From Bacillus alkalicellulosilyticus (GTDB taxonomy: Bacteria > Bacillota > Bacilli > Bacillales > Bacillaceae_F): DNA of 64,000 nucleotides. Each line of letters opens with the position of its first letter. Position 1 is the stretch's first letter. The stretch is from assembly GCF_002019795.1 (NCBI RefSeq), contig NZ_KV917381.1:192001-256000 (forward strand). Reading direction: 5' to 3'. Of this stretch, positions 26,196 through 35,838 are shown piece after piece. The notes below the pieces were generated by a model. That model ran no database searches. It was not told the DNA's origin and saw only the letters and a list, made by a program, of their open reading frames with translations. The translations under genes were made by a program, and so were the position numbers.

Positions 26196-27446
26196 TTGTC
26201 TAATATGAAAACGGCGATGGTTATTGGTGGTGGGATTGGTGGTCTAGTAACAGCTCTGAAACTTAATCGTGTTGGAGTGTCCGTCCAGGTTTTTGAAAGT
26301 GTAGGAACAATTAAAGCATTAGGTGTAGGAATTAATCTCTTACCCCATGCAGTGAGAGTGCTGACGGAACTAGGTTTGGAAGATGAGCTCCAAAAGACGG
26401 GAATTCCAACAGCAGAACTTATATATGTAAACAAATTTGGTAAGGAAATTTGGCAGGAAGATAGAGGTGTAAATGCTGGATATCGATGGCCTCAATACTC
26501 AATCCATCGAGGAAGTCTGCAAATGATCTTACTACAAGCGGTCAAAGAGCAAATAGGCGAGGACGCCATACGAACGGGGCATCATTTAACAACATTTCAT
26601 GATTCTGGTGACAAAGTAACAGCTACTTTTGTGGATAAAAAAACAGGTGAACGTTTGGACTCTTTTGAGGCAGATGTCATGATTGCTGCAGATGGGATTC
26701 ATTCTGTTGTTAGAGATTTCTTTTATCCTGAAGAAGGGCCACCAAAATATAGCGGGCGCATTTTGTGGCGTGGACTTACTGAATCCACTCCTTTTTTAAC
26801 AGGGCAATCAATGATTATGGCGGGGCACCAGGACCAGAAATTTGTAGCCTATCCGATTTGTCCGAATACAGCTGAAAAGGGACGTTCGCTTATTAATTGG
26901 ATTGCGGAACTTACCGTTGGAGGGGAAATGCCTCCTCGTGCTGACTGGAATCATGAAGTAGACAAGGAGAAGTTTTTACCTTATTTTGCAAACTGGGATT
27001 TTGGTTGGTTACATGTGCCAGAAATCATTGAGAATGCAGCCGACATTTTCGAATTTCCTATGGTCGACCGTGACCCAATAACTCAATGGACGTTTGGGCG
27101 TGTGACCTTACTCGGAGATGCAGCCCATCCAATGTATCCAATTGGTTCTAACGGTGCTTCTCAGGCCATACTTGATGCCGATGCATTAGGTCAGTCTATA
27201 ATGGAACACCAAGACGCAACTATGGCTTTGAAGTGCTATGAACAAGTGAGAATGGAACCAACATCAAATATCGTTTTTGCAAACCGCAAAAATGGCCCAG
27301 AAGAGGTTATGCAAATTGTGGAAGAAAGGGCGCCTAATGGTTTTGAATCATTAGATGATGTCATTACGCAACAAGAGCTTGAGAATATAGCTAACAAATA
27401 CAAAAAAGTGGCTGGCTTTGACCAAGAAACGTTAAATAATAAATAG
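26196..27446 (+). CDS. FAD-dependent aromatic-type monooxygenase
   Basis: About 416 residues of the p-hydroxybenzoate/salicylate hydroxylase fold. The ADP-binding motif VIGGGIGGLVTALKL is near the N-terminus, a DG motif region (VMIAADGIHSVVRDFF) in the middle and the second FAD site LLGDAAHPMYPIGSNGASQ near residue 300. Such enzymes use NAD(P)H and oxygen to hydroxylate an aromatic or related ring; the substrate cannot be read from sequence. TTG at 26196 has GGGGGG 7 nt upstream; ATG at 26205 is an alternative and the GTG at 26172 is less likely. The Dabb-domain gene 10 nt downstream is probably a partner in the same pathway. Confidence 0.87.
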   Translation: MSNMKTAMVIGGGIGGLVTALKLNRVGVSVQVFESVGTIKALGVGINLLPHAVRVLTELGLEDELQKTGIPTAELIYVNKFGKEIWQEDRGVNAGYRWPQYSIHRGSLQMILLQAVKEQIGEDAIRTGHHLTTFHDSGDKVTATFVDKKTGERLDSFEADVMIAADGIHSVVRDFFYPEEGPPKYSGRILWRGLTESTPFLTGQSMIMAGHQDQKFVAYPICPNTAEKGRSLINWIAELTVGGEMPPRADWNHEVDKEKFLPYFANWDFGWLHVPEIIENAADIFEFPMVDRDPITQWTFGRVTLLGDAAHPMYPIGSNGASQAILDADALGQSIMEHQDATMALKCYEQVRMEPTSNIVFANRKNGPEEVMQIVEERAPNGFESLDDVITQQELENIANKYKKVAGFDQETLNNK

Positions 27447-27456
27447 GAGTGCACGT

Positions 27457-27750
27457 ATGATTGAACATATTGTATTAATTAAAACGTCACCAACAACTAC
27501 GGAGGAACAAAAGCAAGAGCTCATAAGGAAGACTATGTTGTTAAAAAAAGTAATTCCTGGCATCATCGATATTCAGCAGGGCGTTAATTTTTCATCGAGG
27601 AGCCAAGGGTACGAAATCGGATTAACGGTTCGATTTAAGGACAGAGATTCTTTAGAGAACTATGTTACACATCCTGCACACCAAGAAATCGTCTCCTATT
27701 TAAAGGAAATTGGGTTCGAGGATAGTATTGTTGTTGACTTTGAGATCTAG
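27457..27750 (+). CDS. Dabb (stress-responsive A/B barrel) domain protein
   Basis: A 97-residue protein that matches the Dabb ferredoxin-like barrel in length and pattern: MIEHIVLIK at the start, then a GxxxxxxG-type turn, ending YLKEIGFEDSIVVDFEI. These small dimeric proteins occur as cyclases, hydrolases or binding partners in aromatic and polyketide pathways. It lies 10 nt after the monooxygenase stop with GGAGTG as ribosome site, so both are one operon. The specific role is unknown. Confidence 0.85.
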   Translation: MIEHIVLIKTSPTTTEEQKQELIRKTMLLKKVIPGIIDIQQGVNFSSRSQGYEIGLTVRFKDRDSLENYVTHPAHQEIVSYLKEIGFEDSIVVDFEI

Positions 27751-27808
27751 TGTATTGTAGTACGAATGACGAAATGAAGGAAGCAAGAGGAAGGTTAGTA
27801 AATGTAAA

Positions 27809-27853
27809 GGGCTTCTCATGAGTTCACTGAACTTTTGAGAGGCTTCTTTTGTA
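27809..27853 (+). terminator. Terminator after the monooxygenase-Dabb operon
   Basis: GGGCTTCTCA pairs with TGAGAGGCTT over ten base pairs (with G-T pairs), and an inner GAGTTC/GAACTT stem continues it. CTTTTG follows. The T-run is short, but the stem is long. Confidence 0.6.
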
Positions 27854-28086
27854 TCAATTGTTACAAATATCGTTTCTGTTTATTAATAGAATTTTTTAAG
27901 TCAAAGAGATTAATTTTCTCAGTTTCACGTACAGATAACCCACCGTTGCAAAGATTTAGTATTGGAGCGCTCTATCATCGATTAGACACCAACTAATGCA
28001 AATCCTAAAAAGTACATTATGTACCAAATGATCGGGAGAAGTGTAGCGAAAACTACTAACAAGCTCCCTATCGTTTGTCCCTTTTT

Positions 28087-28407
28087 TTAAAAGAAAAAAG
28101 AAAAAGATAATAGAACAAAGAAGAAAAAGAAATTAATTAAGAATGCAGTGATAGAAGGAGGGGCTCCGTAATTCCACTTCAAAGGGAGACCTAATATACC
28201 TATATATATTATCAGTTTTTCTGCAGCTCTTCCAATTGAATGACTACCATATTCTATTACATATAGTAGTGCATTAAAAATAGACAAAAGAAAAGGGACT
28301 ATAAGAAGCCAAATAAGATAATTTATAGATTGCAAGACGGATTGATGGATATCTGTGTTTTTTTTATTATATATATACCGTTTTGGGATTATATAAAACC
28401 ATTTCAT
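28087..28407 (-). CDS. Small two-segment membrane protein, possibly truncated
   Basis: A 106-residue protein starting at ATG 28407 with AGGAGAGG close upstream. It has two or three hydrophobic segments (INYLIWLLIVPFLLSIFNALL, then a very Phe-rich stretch at the end) and a basic N-terminal tail (IPKRYIYNKK). The frame stops at a TAA at 28087, but the same frame reopens and continues as KKGQTIGSLLVVFATLL, then a third hydrophobic stretch down to a stop at 27982. The gene may have been split by a nonsense change, or the second part may be a separate tiny membrane peptide. Family uncertain; YfzA-like small membrane proteins are one possibility I cannot confirm. Confidence 0.55.
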   Translation of the reverse strand: MKWFYIIPKRYIYNKKNTDIHQSVLQSINYLIWLLIVPFLLSIFNALLYVIEYGSHSIGRAAEKLIIYIGILGLPLKWNYGAPPSITAFLINFFFFFVLLSFSFFF

Positions 28408-28690
28408 GGTTTCCTCTCCTAGCAGCTATTGCTTGTAATATGAAATTAAACAAATTTAAATAGGCAAGTATTTAAACTAATTATATTATAATCCAGTAAT
28501 ACAAGGTAAAGTCCGTTTCACATACAGAATTCTGAAAAAAAGTTATAACGAACTCTACGCCCGCAGAGTTAAAGACACAAAAATTCTCAGCTTAGGGGAG
28601 GCATGATGTAAGCTGACTTTGAATTGGAGTTTGTTGAAATACCTGTGATACAGTAAACTTACATAATTATGAAATTAGGTGAAACCAAAC

Positions 28691-29392
28691 ATGGAAAAAA
28701 TCATGATTGTTGAAGATGATAAGAAAATTGCAGATTTCTTATCTTCCTATATTCTAAAATACGGGTATGAAGTCACAGTTGCGCAAGACTTTGATAAAAT
28801 ATTGGAAACCTTTCGTGAAGTGCAACCTAAATTGCTCTTATTAGATATTAATCTACCTAGTTATGATGGGTATTATTGGTGTAGGCAAATAAGAAAAGAA
28901 TCGATTTGTCCAGTCATTTTTATTTCGGCGCGAACGGGTGAGATGGACCAAGTCATGGCATTGGAAAATGGCGGTGATGATTTTATTACGAAGCCGTTTC
29001 ATCCCGATATTGTCATGGCTAAAATCCGTAGTCATATGCGAAGAGCATACGGAGAATATGCAACTAAGCATGAAGAACGAGTACACATTCAAGGGAACCT
29101 CTACTTTTATCCTGAACGATTAGAACTTCGATATAGTAATGAAATCACGGCATTGACTAAAAAGGAGACTGACATTATTGAAACATTAATGGAGCGATAT
29201 CCTCGCGTTGCGAGTAGGCAGGATTTGTTGGAGAGGCTTTGGGATGACCAAACGTATGTGGATGAAAATACATTAAATGTGAACATTGCCCGTGTTCGAA
29301 ATAAGTTTTTAACGCTAGGTATCGAAAATGCTGTCGAGACAGTTAGAGGCGCTGGATATCGCCTCAATATGACATGGAAGGAAGAGGAATAA
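28691..29392 (+). CDS. bceR: BceR-type OmpR-family response regulator
   Basis: A 233-residue response regulator from ATG 28691 with TTAGGTGA upstream. The receiver domain has the acidic pair EDD, the phospho-acceptor Asp52 in LLDINLP and the TKPF lysine; the C-terminal OmpR winged helix ends with TVRGAGYRL. It is directly followed, with a stop/start overlap, by a sensor kinase and then by a BceAB-type ABC transporter, the standard arrangement for sensing bacitracin-like or antimicrobial peptides in Bacillota. It should bind the inverted repeat upstream of bceA. The symbol marks the family, not proven bacitracin specificity. Confidence 0.9.
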   Translation: MEKIMIVEDDKKIADFLSSYILKYGYEVTVAQDFDKILETFREVQPKLLLLDINLPSYDGYYWCRQIRKESICPVIFISARTGEMDQVMALENGGDDFITKPFHPDIVMAKIRSHMRRAYGEYATKHEERVHIQGNLYFYPERLELRYSNEITALTKKETDIIETLMERYPRVASRQDLLERLWDDQTYVDENTLNVNIARVRNKFLTLGIENAVETVRGAGYRLNMTWKEEE

Positions 29393-30393
29393 TGAAGTTA
29401 TTTCTTCGGGAGCATGTCCTTCTCATAACATATCAACTGGTTCAATGCGTTATGATTCCTATCCTCTTTTGGCTAGATGGCTATCGTGGGACAGGTGTTA
29501 TGTTGTATGCTTTTTTTCTTTCCGTTGTATTGTTAACAACGTATCTCATTTATCGGTATGTTAGTCGAAAAAACTTCTATCAAACGTTACAAAATCCAAT
29601 CGAAACTATGCTGGAGCCGTTCGAGGTTTTGGAACAAGCGCCGATATCCGAAGCGCTACATCGGTTACTTATTAAGCAGTATCGTTTGTATCAAGAGGAA
29701 CTTCAAAAAGCAGAGGAAAGACAAGATGACCATTTGCTATTTATGGATAGATGGGTTCATCAAATGAAGACGCCACTTTCGGTTATTGAGTTAACGGCAC
29801 AAACGTTAGATGAACCGGAATCTTCTAGCCTTCGCGAGGAGACAGAACGGATGCAACAGGGTTTACAAACGGTCCTCTATATGGCAAGACTTCGCACGAT
29901 TGTTGAAGATTTTCAGATAAAGCCAGTCCTCCTCTCAAAATTAATCCATGAGGTAAACCAAGAAAATAAGCGATTTTACATCCGTCATGAAGTATACCCA
30001 AAGTTTCAGGAACAAAGGTCAGGCATAACAGTCGTGACCGATGAGAAGTGGCTTTTCTTCTTAGTCACACAACTCGTCCACAACGCTGTGAAATATTCTA
30101 GTGGAAAAGCTAAGCATCTTCTCCTGTCTGTGTATGAACGGGAAGGGGAGGCAATTCTTGAAGTAAAAGACTTTGGAATTGGTATTCCTACAGTGGACAA
30201 GAAGCGAGTTTTCACAAAATTTTATACGGGTGAAAATGGACGAAAGTACCGGGAATCAACAGGAATGGGGCTTTACTTGGTAAAAGAAGTAGCAGAAAAG
30301 CTAGAGCATGAAGTCGAACTAGAATCAGAGGTGGGAGAAGGTACATCGATACGAATTATTTTTTCATCTACACAAAACCTTACACCGATGTAA
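29392..30393 (+). CDS. bceS: BceS-type intramembrane-sensing histidine kinase
   Basis: A 333-residue kinase starting at ATG 29392, overlapping the bceR stop; GAAGAGG is the ribosome site. Two N-terminal membrane helices (about residues 10-30 and 36-56) are joined by a very short loop, so there is no external sensor domain, which is typical of kinases that read the state of their BceAB transporter. The H-box reads DRWVHQMKTPLS (His about 123). The ATPase part shows N-box HNAVKYS, KDFGIGIP and GMGLYLVKE. It phosphorylates BceR. Confidence 0.92.
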   Translation: MKLFLREHVLLITYQLVQCVMIPILFWLDGYRGTGVMLYAFFLSVVLLTTYLIYRYVSRKNFYQTLQNPIETMLEPFEVLEQAPISEALHRLLIKQYRLYQEELQKAEERQDDHLLFMDRWVHQMKTPLSVIELTAQTLDEPESSSLREETERMQQGLQTVLYMARLRTIVEDFQIKPVLLSKLIHEVNQENKRFYIRHEVYPKFQEQRSGITVVTDEKWLFFLVTQLVHNAVKYSSGKAKHLLLSVYEREGEAILEVKDFGIGIPTVDKKRVFTKFYTGENGRKYRESTGMGLYLVKEVAEKLEHEVELESEVGEGTSIRIIFSSTQNLTPM

Positions 30394-30394
30394 G
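30379..30394. promoter_or_regulatory. BceR operator upstream of bceAB
   Basis: CTTACA-CCGA-TGTAAG is a perfect inverted repeat with a 4-nt spacer. It agrees with the TnACA-N4-TGTAA consensus known for BceR-like regulators. It lies across the last codons of bceS, about 80 nt before the bceA start, which is a normal activator distance. A peptide-induced promoter for bceAB must lie between. Confidence 0.8.
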
Positions 30395-30475
30395 ATAAGT
30401 GAAAGCATAATCGATAGTTTAAGGCAAACTTCTTCGTCTATACTTGTTTTAGAAACTTAGCAGAGGAGATTGATT

Positions 30476-31240
30476 ATGATTACACTAACCAAGGTAAGTA
30501 AGGTTTACGAAGGGAAAGTAGCGTACCGTGCACTCACTGATATTAGTTTAGAAGTAGAAACAGGCGAGTTTGTTGCGATTATGGGGCCATCCGGTAGCGG
30601 AAAAACAACATTACTCAATATTATATCTACGAATGATGCACCAACAACCGGACAAGTGGAAATTGAAGGGAAAAATCCACATGAATTGAAAAGAAATGAG
30701 TTGGCTAAATTCCGTCGAAATGAGTTAGGATTTATTTTTCAGGATTTCAATCTACTTCATACATTGACGGTCGAAGAAAATATAGTATTACCACTGACGT
30801 TAGAGGGTACTAGTGTAAAGGAAATGAAAGAAAAAGCTCATAAAGTGGCAGAAAATTTGGGAATATCATCGATTATGGCTAAACGAACCTATGAAATCTC
30901 AGGGGGCCAGGCCCAACGTGTAGCAATTGCTAGAGCAATGATTCATCAACCTAAGCTACTTTTAGCTGATGAGCCAACCGGAAACCTAGATTCAAAAGCA
31001 TCGAAGGATGTGATGGGGATGTTAGAAGCTATTAATAAACAGGAAAAAACGAGTTTGCTAATGGTAACCCACGATCCCCAAGCGGCAAGCTATTCCGACC
31101 GAATCGTCTTTATTCAAGATGGGAAGTTGCACTCAGAAATTCATCGAGGGGAAAGTAGACAAGCATTTTTTCAGAAAATAATAGATGTGCTTTCCTTGAT
31201 GGGAGGCGATGGCAATGACTTTTCGTCAGTTCGCGTTTAA
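30476..31240 (+). CDS. bceA: BceA-type ABC transporter ATP-binding protein
   Basis: A 254-residue ATPase of the MacB/BceA group. Walker A GPSGSGKTT near residue 37, Q-loop FIFQDFNLLH, signature ISGGQAQR, Walker B LLLADEPTGNLD and MVTHDP are all intact. ATG at 30476 lies 7 nt after GAGGAG; the TTG at 30470 is too close. The 3' end overlaps bceB by 26 bp, giving translational coupling. With BceB it removes peptide antibiotics from their lipid targets and signals flux to BceS. Confidence 0.95.
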   Translation: MITLTKVSKVYEGKVAYRALTDISLEVETGEFVAIMGPSGSGKTTLLNIISTNDAPTTGQVEIEGKNPHELKRNELAKFRRNELGFIFQDFNLLHTLTVEENIVLPLTLEGTSVKEMKEKAHKVAENLGISSIMAKRTYEISGGQAQRVAIARAMIHQPKLLLADEPTGNLDSKASKDVMGMLEAINKQEKTSLLMVTHDPQAASYSDRIVFIQDGKLHSEIHRGESRQAFFQKIIDVLSLMGGDGNDFSSVRV

Positions 31241-33122
31241 TAACGTATTGCGAAATAAAAGACTGTATCTTGCCTATTTCTTAAGTAGCATGTTTACGGT
31301 GATGGTATTTTTTACTTTTGCTATCTTTGCATTCCACCCCGCCTTTTCAAGTGGAGCAATCAACCAAAACGTGCTATTTGGCATGGGGGTTGCGGGAGGA
31401 ATCATTTATGTGTTTTCTTTCTTTTATATTCTTTACTCGATGAGTTCTTTCTTACAGTCAAGAAAAAAAGAGTTTGGTTTGTTAATTATGCTTGGTGCCT
31501 CCAATAGACAAGTTCGATTAATGATTTTTTTGGAAAATATTTTAGTTGGATTTTATGCAACAGTTGGTGGAATTGTAATTGGTTTGGTATTTGCTAAAGC
31601 AATACTGCTAGTAGCAGAAAACGTCTTAATCATTAGTGAAACACTTGATTTTTATGTTCCGATACAAGCCATTGTTGTAACCTTTATTAGCTTTCTGTTT
31701 CTATTTTTCTGTATATCCATATTTGTCTCGTTTATTCTCCGTACGAAGAAGCTAACAGATTTAATAAAAGCAGATAAACAACCAAAAGGAGATCCTAAAG
31801 CCTCGATTATTCTTTCGATACTTGCGGCACTATTGCTTATCTCTGGGTATAGTACCGCTACTTTGGTTAAGGGAATTTATGTTGTTTATGCCATGATCCC
31901 AGTAATTATCGTTGTAACACTTGGAACCTATCTCTTATTTACGCAACTAAGTGTTTATCTCATCCGGCTTTTGAAAAGGAATACACCGATTTTCTGGCAC
32001 AAAACAAACATGCTCTTGTTTTCTGACCTAGCCTTTCGATTAAAGGACAACGCACGAACATTCTTTATGGTAGCCATTATTTCAACGGTGGCTTTTAGCG
32101 CAATTGGTACATTATATGGATTACAATCTGTACTTACCAAAGGAATAAAGGAAGCTAATCCCTATCCAATTACGTATACTCCATTTCAAGATGACGAAGA
32201 GGCTATGGTTGAGGAAGAGATGAACACAATTAATGCTATTTTGCAGCAGGAAAATATCGATGCAGAGATGAAATCGGTGGAAATGTCTTATTTTGAGATA
32301 GCTGAACGAGAAATCTTCATTGCAAGAGCTTCTGATTACAATCGTTTTGCCGCATTTGTGGGTGCCGAGGAATTACAACCTTCGGAAGATGAGGTCATCG
32401 TAGTCGACCAGACCGTTGCCGTGTTGGATGATGGGCTAAAAGCCAGTGAGGTGTTAATGAATTCTCGTGTTCAACTAGAAGACGGACGAGAACTTCAACC
32501 AAATAAAATAGTAAATTCAACCGTTTTACCAACCATGTATGGATACTATGTGGTTAATGATAAAACTTTCGAGCAACTGAGCTCTCCAGTAAGAGAAAAT
32601 TATAGTTTTGTGTGGATTGCAAAAGAAGGACAAACGGACCAATTAATTGAGGCGGGAAGAGAAATATACAACTTAGATGGAGAATTAAAATATAAAGGAG
32701 TCTTCCTCGATTATACAATCTATGAAATAAATAAAGCATACGGACCGGTTTTATTCATTGGCTTGTTTATCGGTATTGTATTCTTTGTATCCGCGGGTAG
32801 CTTTCTATATTTTCGTTTATTTACGGATTTGGATGAAGAGAAACGTAAATTCCAGGCTATTTCTAGAATTGGTTTGACACAATCAGAGCTACAGACAGTA
32901 ATGAACAGACAAATCGCCATTTTATTCTTCTCGCCGATTGTCGTGGCATTAACTCATGGTGCTGTTGCACTTACCGCTTTATCACGTTTGTTTGACTATA
33001 ATTTAACCGTAGAATCTTCCCTAGTCTTAGGAAGTTTCGCGCTCATTCAAGTGATATACTTCCTGTTCGTCCGGTTTTTTTATATTAAACAAGTAAGCAA
33101 GATGTCATTTAAAGATGCGTAA
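31215..33122 (+). CDS. bceB: BceB-type ABC transporter permease
   Basis: A 635-residue permease starting at ATG 31215, 8 nt after GGGAGG (the ATG at 31209 is too near). The N-terminus MTFRQFAFNNVLRNKRLYLAYFLSS is a family signature. Ten transmembrane helices are expected. Between the seventh and eighth helix (about residues 310-510) lies the large extracellular domain characteristic of BceB, believed to recognise the peptide/lipid target. The C-terminal half carries an FtsX-like segment (FYIKQVSKMSFKDA). Full length for the family. Substrate not deducible; bacitracin, mersacidin-type lantibiotics and similar peptides are known cases. Confidence 0.93.
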   Translation: MTFRQFAFNNVLRNKRLYLAYFLSSMFTVMVFFTFAIFAFHPAFSSGAINQNVLFGMGVAGGIIYVFSFFYILYSMSSFLQSRKKEFGLLIMLGASNRQVRLMIFLENILVGFYATVGGIVIGLVFAKAILLVAENVLIISETLDFYVPIQAIVVTFISFLFLFFCISIFVSFILRTKKLTDLIKADKQPKGDPKASIILSILAALLLISGYSTATLVKGIYVVYAMIPVIIVVTLGTYLLFTQLSVYLIRLLKRNTPIFWHKTNMLLFSDLAFRLKDNARTFFMVAIISTVAFSAIGTLYGLQSVLTKGIKEANPYPITYTPFQDDEEAMVEEEMNTINAILQQENIDAEMKSVEMSYFEIAEREIFIARASDYNRFAAFVGAEELQPSEDEVIVVDQTVAVLDDGLKASEVLMNSRVQLEDGRELQPNKIVNSTVLPTMYGYYVVNDKTFEQLSSPVRENYSFVWIAKEGQTDQLIEAGREIYNLDGELKYKGVFLDYTIYEINKAYGPVLFIGLFIGIVFFVSAGSFLYFRLFTDLDEEKRKFQAISRIGLTQSELQTVMNRQIAILFFSPIVVALTHGAVALTALSRLFDYNLTVESSLVLGSFALIQVIYFLFVRFFYIKQVSKMSFKDA

Positions 33123-33150
33123 CTTAATAAGTAACTCATATTTCTTTAAG

Positions 33151-33186
33151 ACCGTGACAAAAACTTTTTGTCACGGTTTCTTTTTG
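33151..33186 (+). terminator. Terminator of the bce operon
   Basis: ACCGTGACAAAAA and TTTTTGTCACGGT form a 13-bp perfect inverted repeat with almost no loop, followed by TTCTTTTT. It lies 28 nt past the bceB stop. Confidence 0.85.
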
Positions 33187-33286
33187 GATTCATTCTGTTA
33201 TATACATATTAGTATTAAATGTACATGAGGATATGATATGAGATAAAATGGTAAGTAATATTCTAACGATAGATGGGGGATGCAAC

Positions 33287-35584
33287 TTGAATAAGCTACT
33301 CTGGTATAAACAGCCAGCAAAGGATTGGAATGAAGCTTTGCCAGTAGGAAATGGTAGATTAGGCGGAATGGTCTTCGGTGTTGTAACCAACGAGAGAATT
33401 CAATTAAATGAAGATTCTGTTTGGTATGGAGGCCCAAGAAATCGTAATAACCCTGATGCCTTAAAGAATCTGTCTTCCATTAGAAACCTGTTATCAGATG
33501 GAAGACTGAAAGAAGCAGAAGAATTGGCTGCACTTGCTTTTACGGGTATCCCTGAAACACAACGTCATTATGAACCACTTGGAGATGTCTTGTTACACTT
33601 CAACCATGAGGAAAAGGAAGTTCGTGACTATAGTAGAGAGTTAGATTTACATACGGCGATAGCAAAAGTGAAATACATGATAGAGGATGTTACATATAAA
33701 AGAGAAATATGGACGAGCTATCCAGACCAAGTGATGGTCATCAGGCTGACGGCTTCTAGGGAGAATGCTATTTCATTTCAAACCATATTAGACCGTGGCA
33801 ATGCAAGAAATTATGATGATCTAGAAGCATTATCCAACGATTGTCTAATGATGCGAGGCGAAACGGGTGGAAAAGAGGGTATTGCATTCCGCTGTGCATT
33901 ACGAGCTATTCCCGAAGGTGGAACAGTAAAAACAATCGGCAACCGTTTAATTGTAGAAAAAGCAAATGCGGTTACTTTATTTGTTGCAGCAGCAACGTCT
34001 TACCGATTTGCTCATCCCGAGAAGCAATGTTTGGAGACGATCAAACAAGCAGCAGAAAAGTCATATGGGGAACTACGAGAAACTCATGTTGAGGACTATC
34101 AACTGTTATTTAATCGTATGGACTTACAACTTAATGAGCTGGAACCAAGTAAGGCTGAACTTTCCACCGATCAACGCTTGGACCTTATGAAAAATGGAGA
34201 AGAGGATTCAGCGTTAATTAGCACGTACTTTCATTATGGGCGGTATCTATTAATTTCTTCAAGTCGACCGGACTCTTTGCCTGCGACGTTACAAGGAATA
34301 TGGAATGATCAAATGCTTCCCCCATGGGATAGTAAGTTTACAATAAATATTAATACACAAATGAATTATTGGCCTGCAGAAATATGCAACCTCTCAGAAT
34401 GTCATGAGCCCTTATTTAAGCATATTCAAAAGATAAAAGAAAACGGTAGGGTAACGGCAACCACAATGTACGGATGTCGAGGGTTCACAGCCCACCATAA
34501 TACCGACATTTGGGGGGATACGGCACCACAAGATATTTATATGCCAGCGACGATTTGGCCGATGGGGGCTGCTTGGTTATGTCAACATCTCTGGGAGCAT
34601 TATACATTCACTTGTGATAAAGACTTTTTACAAAAATCGTATGATACGTTGAAAGAGGCCTCTTTATTTTTTGTCGACTTTCTCGTGGAGAACAAAGAAG
34701 GTTATCTAATTACAACACCTTCTGTTTCACCTGAGAACACCTATGTTTTGTCCAATGGGGAACAAGGAACGTTGTGCGAAGGCCCATCAATGGACAGTCA
34801 AATTATTTTTGCTCTTTTTTCTAGTTGTATAAAAGCTAGTGAGATTTTAGAGATTGATGAAGCGTTTCGCCAACAGTTGCTTGAGTTAAGAGGAAAGATA
34901 CCTAAGCCAAAAATTGGTAAGCATGGGCAAATTCAAGAATGGCTAGAAGATTATGATGAAGCAGAGCCGGGGCATCGGCACATTTCCCACTTATTTGCTC
35001 TTCACCCAGGCAATCAAATTTCTCCACGAACGACACAAGAACTAGCTGAAGCAGCTAAAGTCACCTTAGAAAGAAGACTAAAGGATGGTGGTGGCCATAC
35101 AGGTTGGAGTCGTGCATGGATCATTAATATGTGGGCCCGATTAGAAGAGGAAGAACTTGCTTACCAAAATGTCGTAGAGCTTTTAAAATCATCTACCTTG
35201 CCGAACCTACTGGATAACCACCCACCATTTCAAATTGATGGAAACTTTGGGGGAACAGCGGGTATAGCAGAGATGCTACTTCAAAGCCATAACAATGAAA
35301 TTCATATCCTTCCAGCACTACCGAAAGCATGGAAAAGCGGAACAGTGAAAGGATTAAAAGCAAGAGGTGGATATGAAGTAGATATAACCTGGGAGAATAA
35401 TAAATTAATATCATGTACCATTACAGCAAAAAATAATGGTGTGTGTAGAATCAGAACGAAATGGCCAGTAGAAGAAGAAAAAACGGAACAAAACCCAAAA
35501 CAGTCACTCACTAAAAAAGAACAAGGGGTATACGAGTTACACGTTGAAAGCGGCACGCACCATCTAATTGCGATATCATTATAA
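33287..35584 (+). CDS. GH95-family alpha-L-fucosidase-type glycoside hydrolase
   Basis: About 765 residues without a signal peptide, so probably cytoplasmic. The opening [20 protein letters not shown] and [11 protein letters not shown] belong to the N-terminal beta-sandwich of GH95. The (alpha/alpha)6 part shows [24 protein letters not shown] and [18 protein letters not shown], the catalytic surroundings of inverting alpha-L-fucosidases; some members act on alpha-L-galactosides. TTG at 33287 lies 7 nt after GGGGG and is preferred; ATG at 33248 has only a weak site. It stands before a run of hemicellulose-related genes and would remove terminal fucose or L-galactose from imported oligosaccharides. 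Confidence 0.9.
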   Translation: MNKLLWYKQPAKDWNEALPVGNGRLGGMVFGVVTNERIQLNEDSVWYGGPRNRNNPDALKNLSSIRNLLSDGRLKEAEELAALAFTGIPETQRHYEPLGDVLLHFNHEEKEVRDYSRELDLHTAIAKVKYMIEDVTYKREIWTSYPDQVMVIRLTASRENAISFQTILDRGNARNYDDLEALSNDCLMMRGETGGKEGIAFRCALRAIPEGGTVKTIGNRLIVEKANAVTLFVAAATSYRFAHPEKQCLETIKQAAEKSYGELRETHVEDYQLLFNRMDLQLNELEPSKAELSTDQRLDLMKNGEEDSALISTYFHYGRYLLISSSRPDSLPATLQGIWNDQMLPPWDSKFTININTQMNYWPAEICNLSECHEPLFKHIQKIKENGRVTATTMYGCRGFTAHHNTDIWGDTAPQDIYMPATIWPMGAAWLCQHLWEHYTFTCDKDFLQKSYDTLKEASLFFVDFLVENKEGYLITTPSVSPENTYVLSNGEQGTLCEGPSMDSQIIFALFSSCIKASEILEIDEAFRQQLLELRGKIPKPKIGKHGQIQEWLEDYDEAEPGHRHISHLFALHPGNQISPRTTQELAEAAKVTLERRLKDGGGHTGWSRAWIINMWARLEEEELAYQNVVELLKSSTLPNLLDNHPPFQIDGNFGGTAGIAEMLLQSHNNEIHILPALPKAWKSGTVKGLKARGGYEVDITWENNKLISCTITAKNNGVCRIRTKWPVEEEKTEQNPKQSLTKKEQGVYELHVESGTHHLIAISL

Positions 35585-35622
35585 GCAATAAATAATAATG
35601 CTAGGTAAATATACAATAGTAA

Positions 35623-35642
35623 ATATCCTCACATGAGGATAT
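35623..35642. repeat. 20-bp palindrome after the GH95 gene
   Basis: ATATCCTCA and TGAGGATAT pair perfectly around a 2-nt centre. The right half continues as ACATGAGGATATG, which also occurs at 33223-33235 just upstream of the GH95 gene. No T-run follows directly, so it may be a protein-binding site or part of a compound terminator with the hairpin 5 nt downstream. Confidence 0.4.
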
Positions 35643-35646
35643 GCTT

Positions 35647-35692
35647 GAATCCTCGCACAAGGATAACAAACTTGAGCGAGGATTCTTTTTTT
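35647..35692 (+). terminator. Terminator of the GH95 gene
   Basis: GAATCCTCGC (35647-35656) and GCGAGGATTC (35676-35685) form a 10-bp stem with a 19-nt loop and run into CTTTTTTT. Confidence 0.85.
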
Positions 35693-35838
35693 GCTCAACA
35701 AAACAACATCGAAATTAATATTATTGATAAATTAATTAATAATATTAATAATAAATGAAATTAAATATAAAATAATCAATTTACATTTTCTTTTAATGAG
35801 GTTATAATCAATTTAAACTAAGAAGAAAGGATTATAAA

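Noticed and set aside
29107..29367. Minus-strand frame inside bceR
   Set aside because: Shadow of a response regulator gene, without ribosome site or family resemblance.
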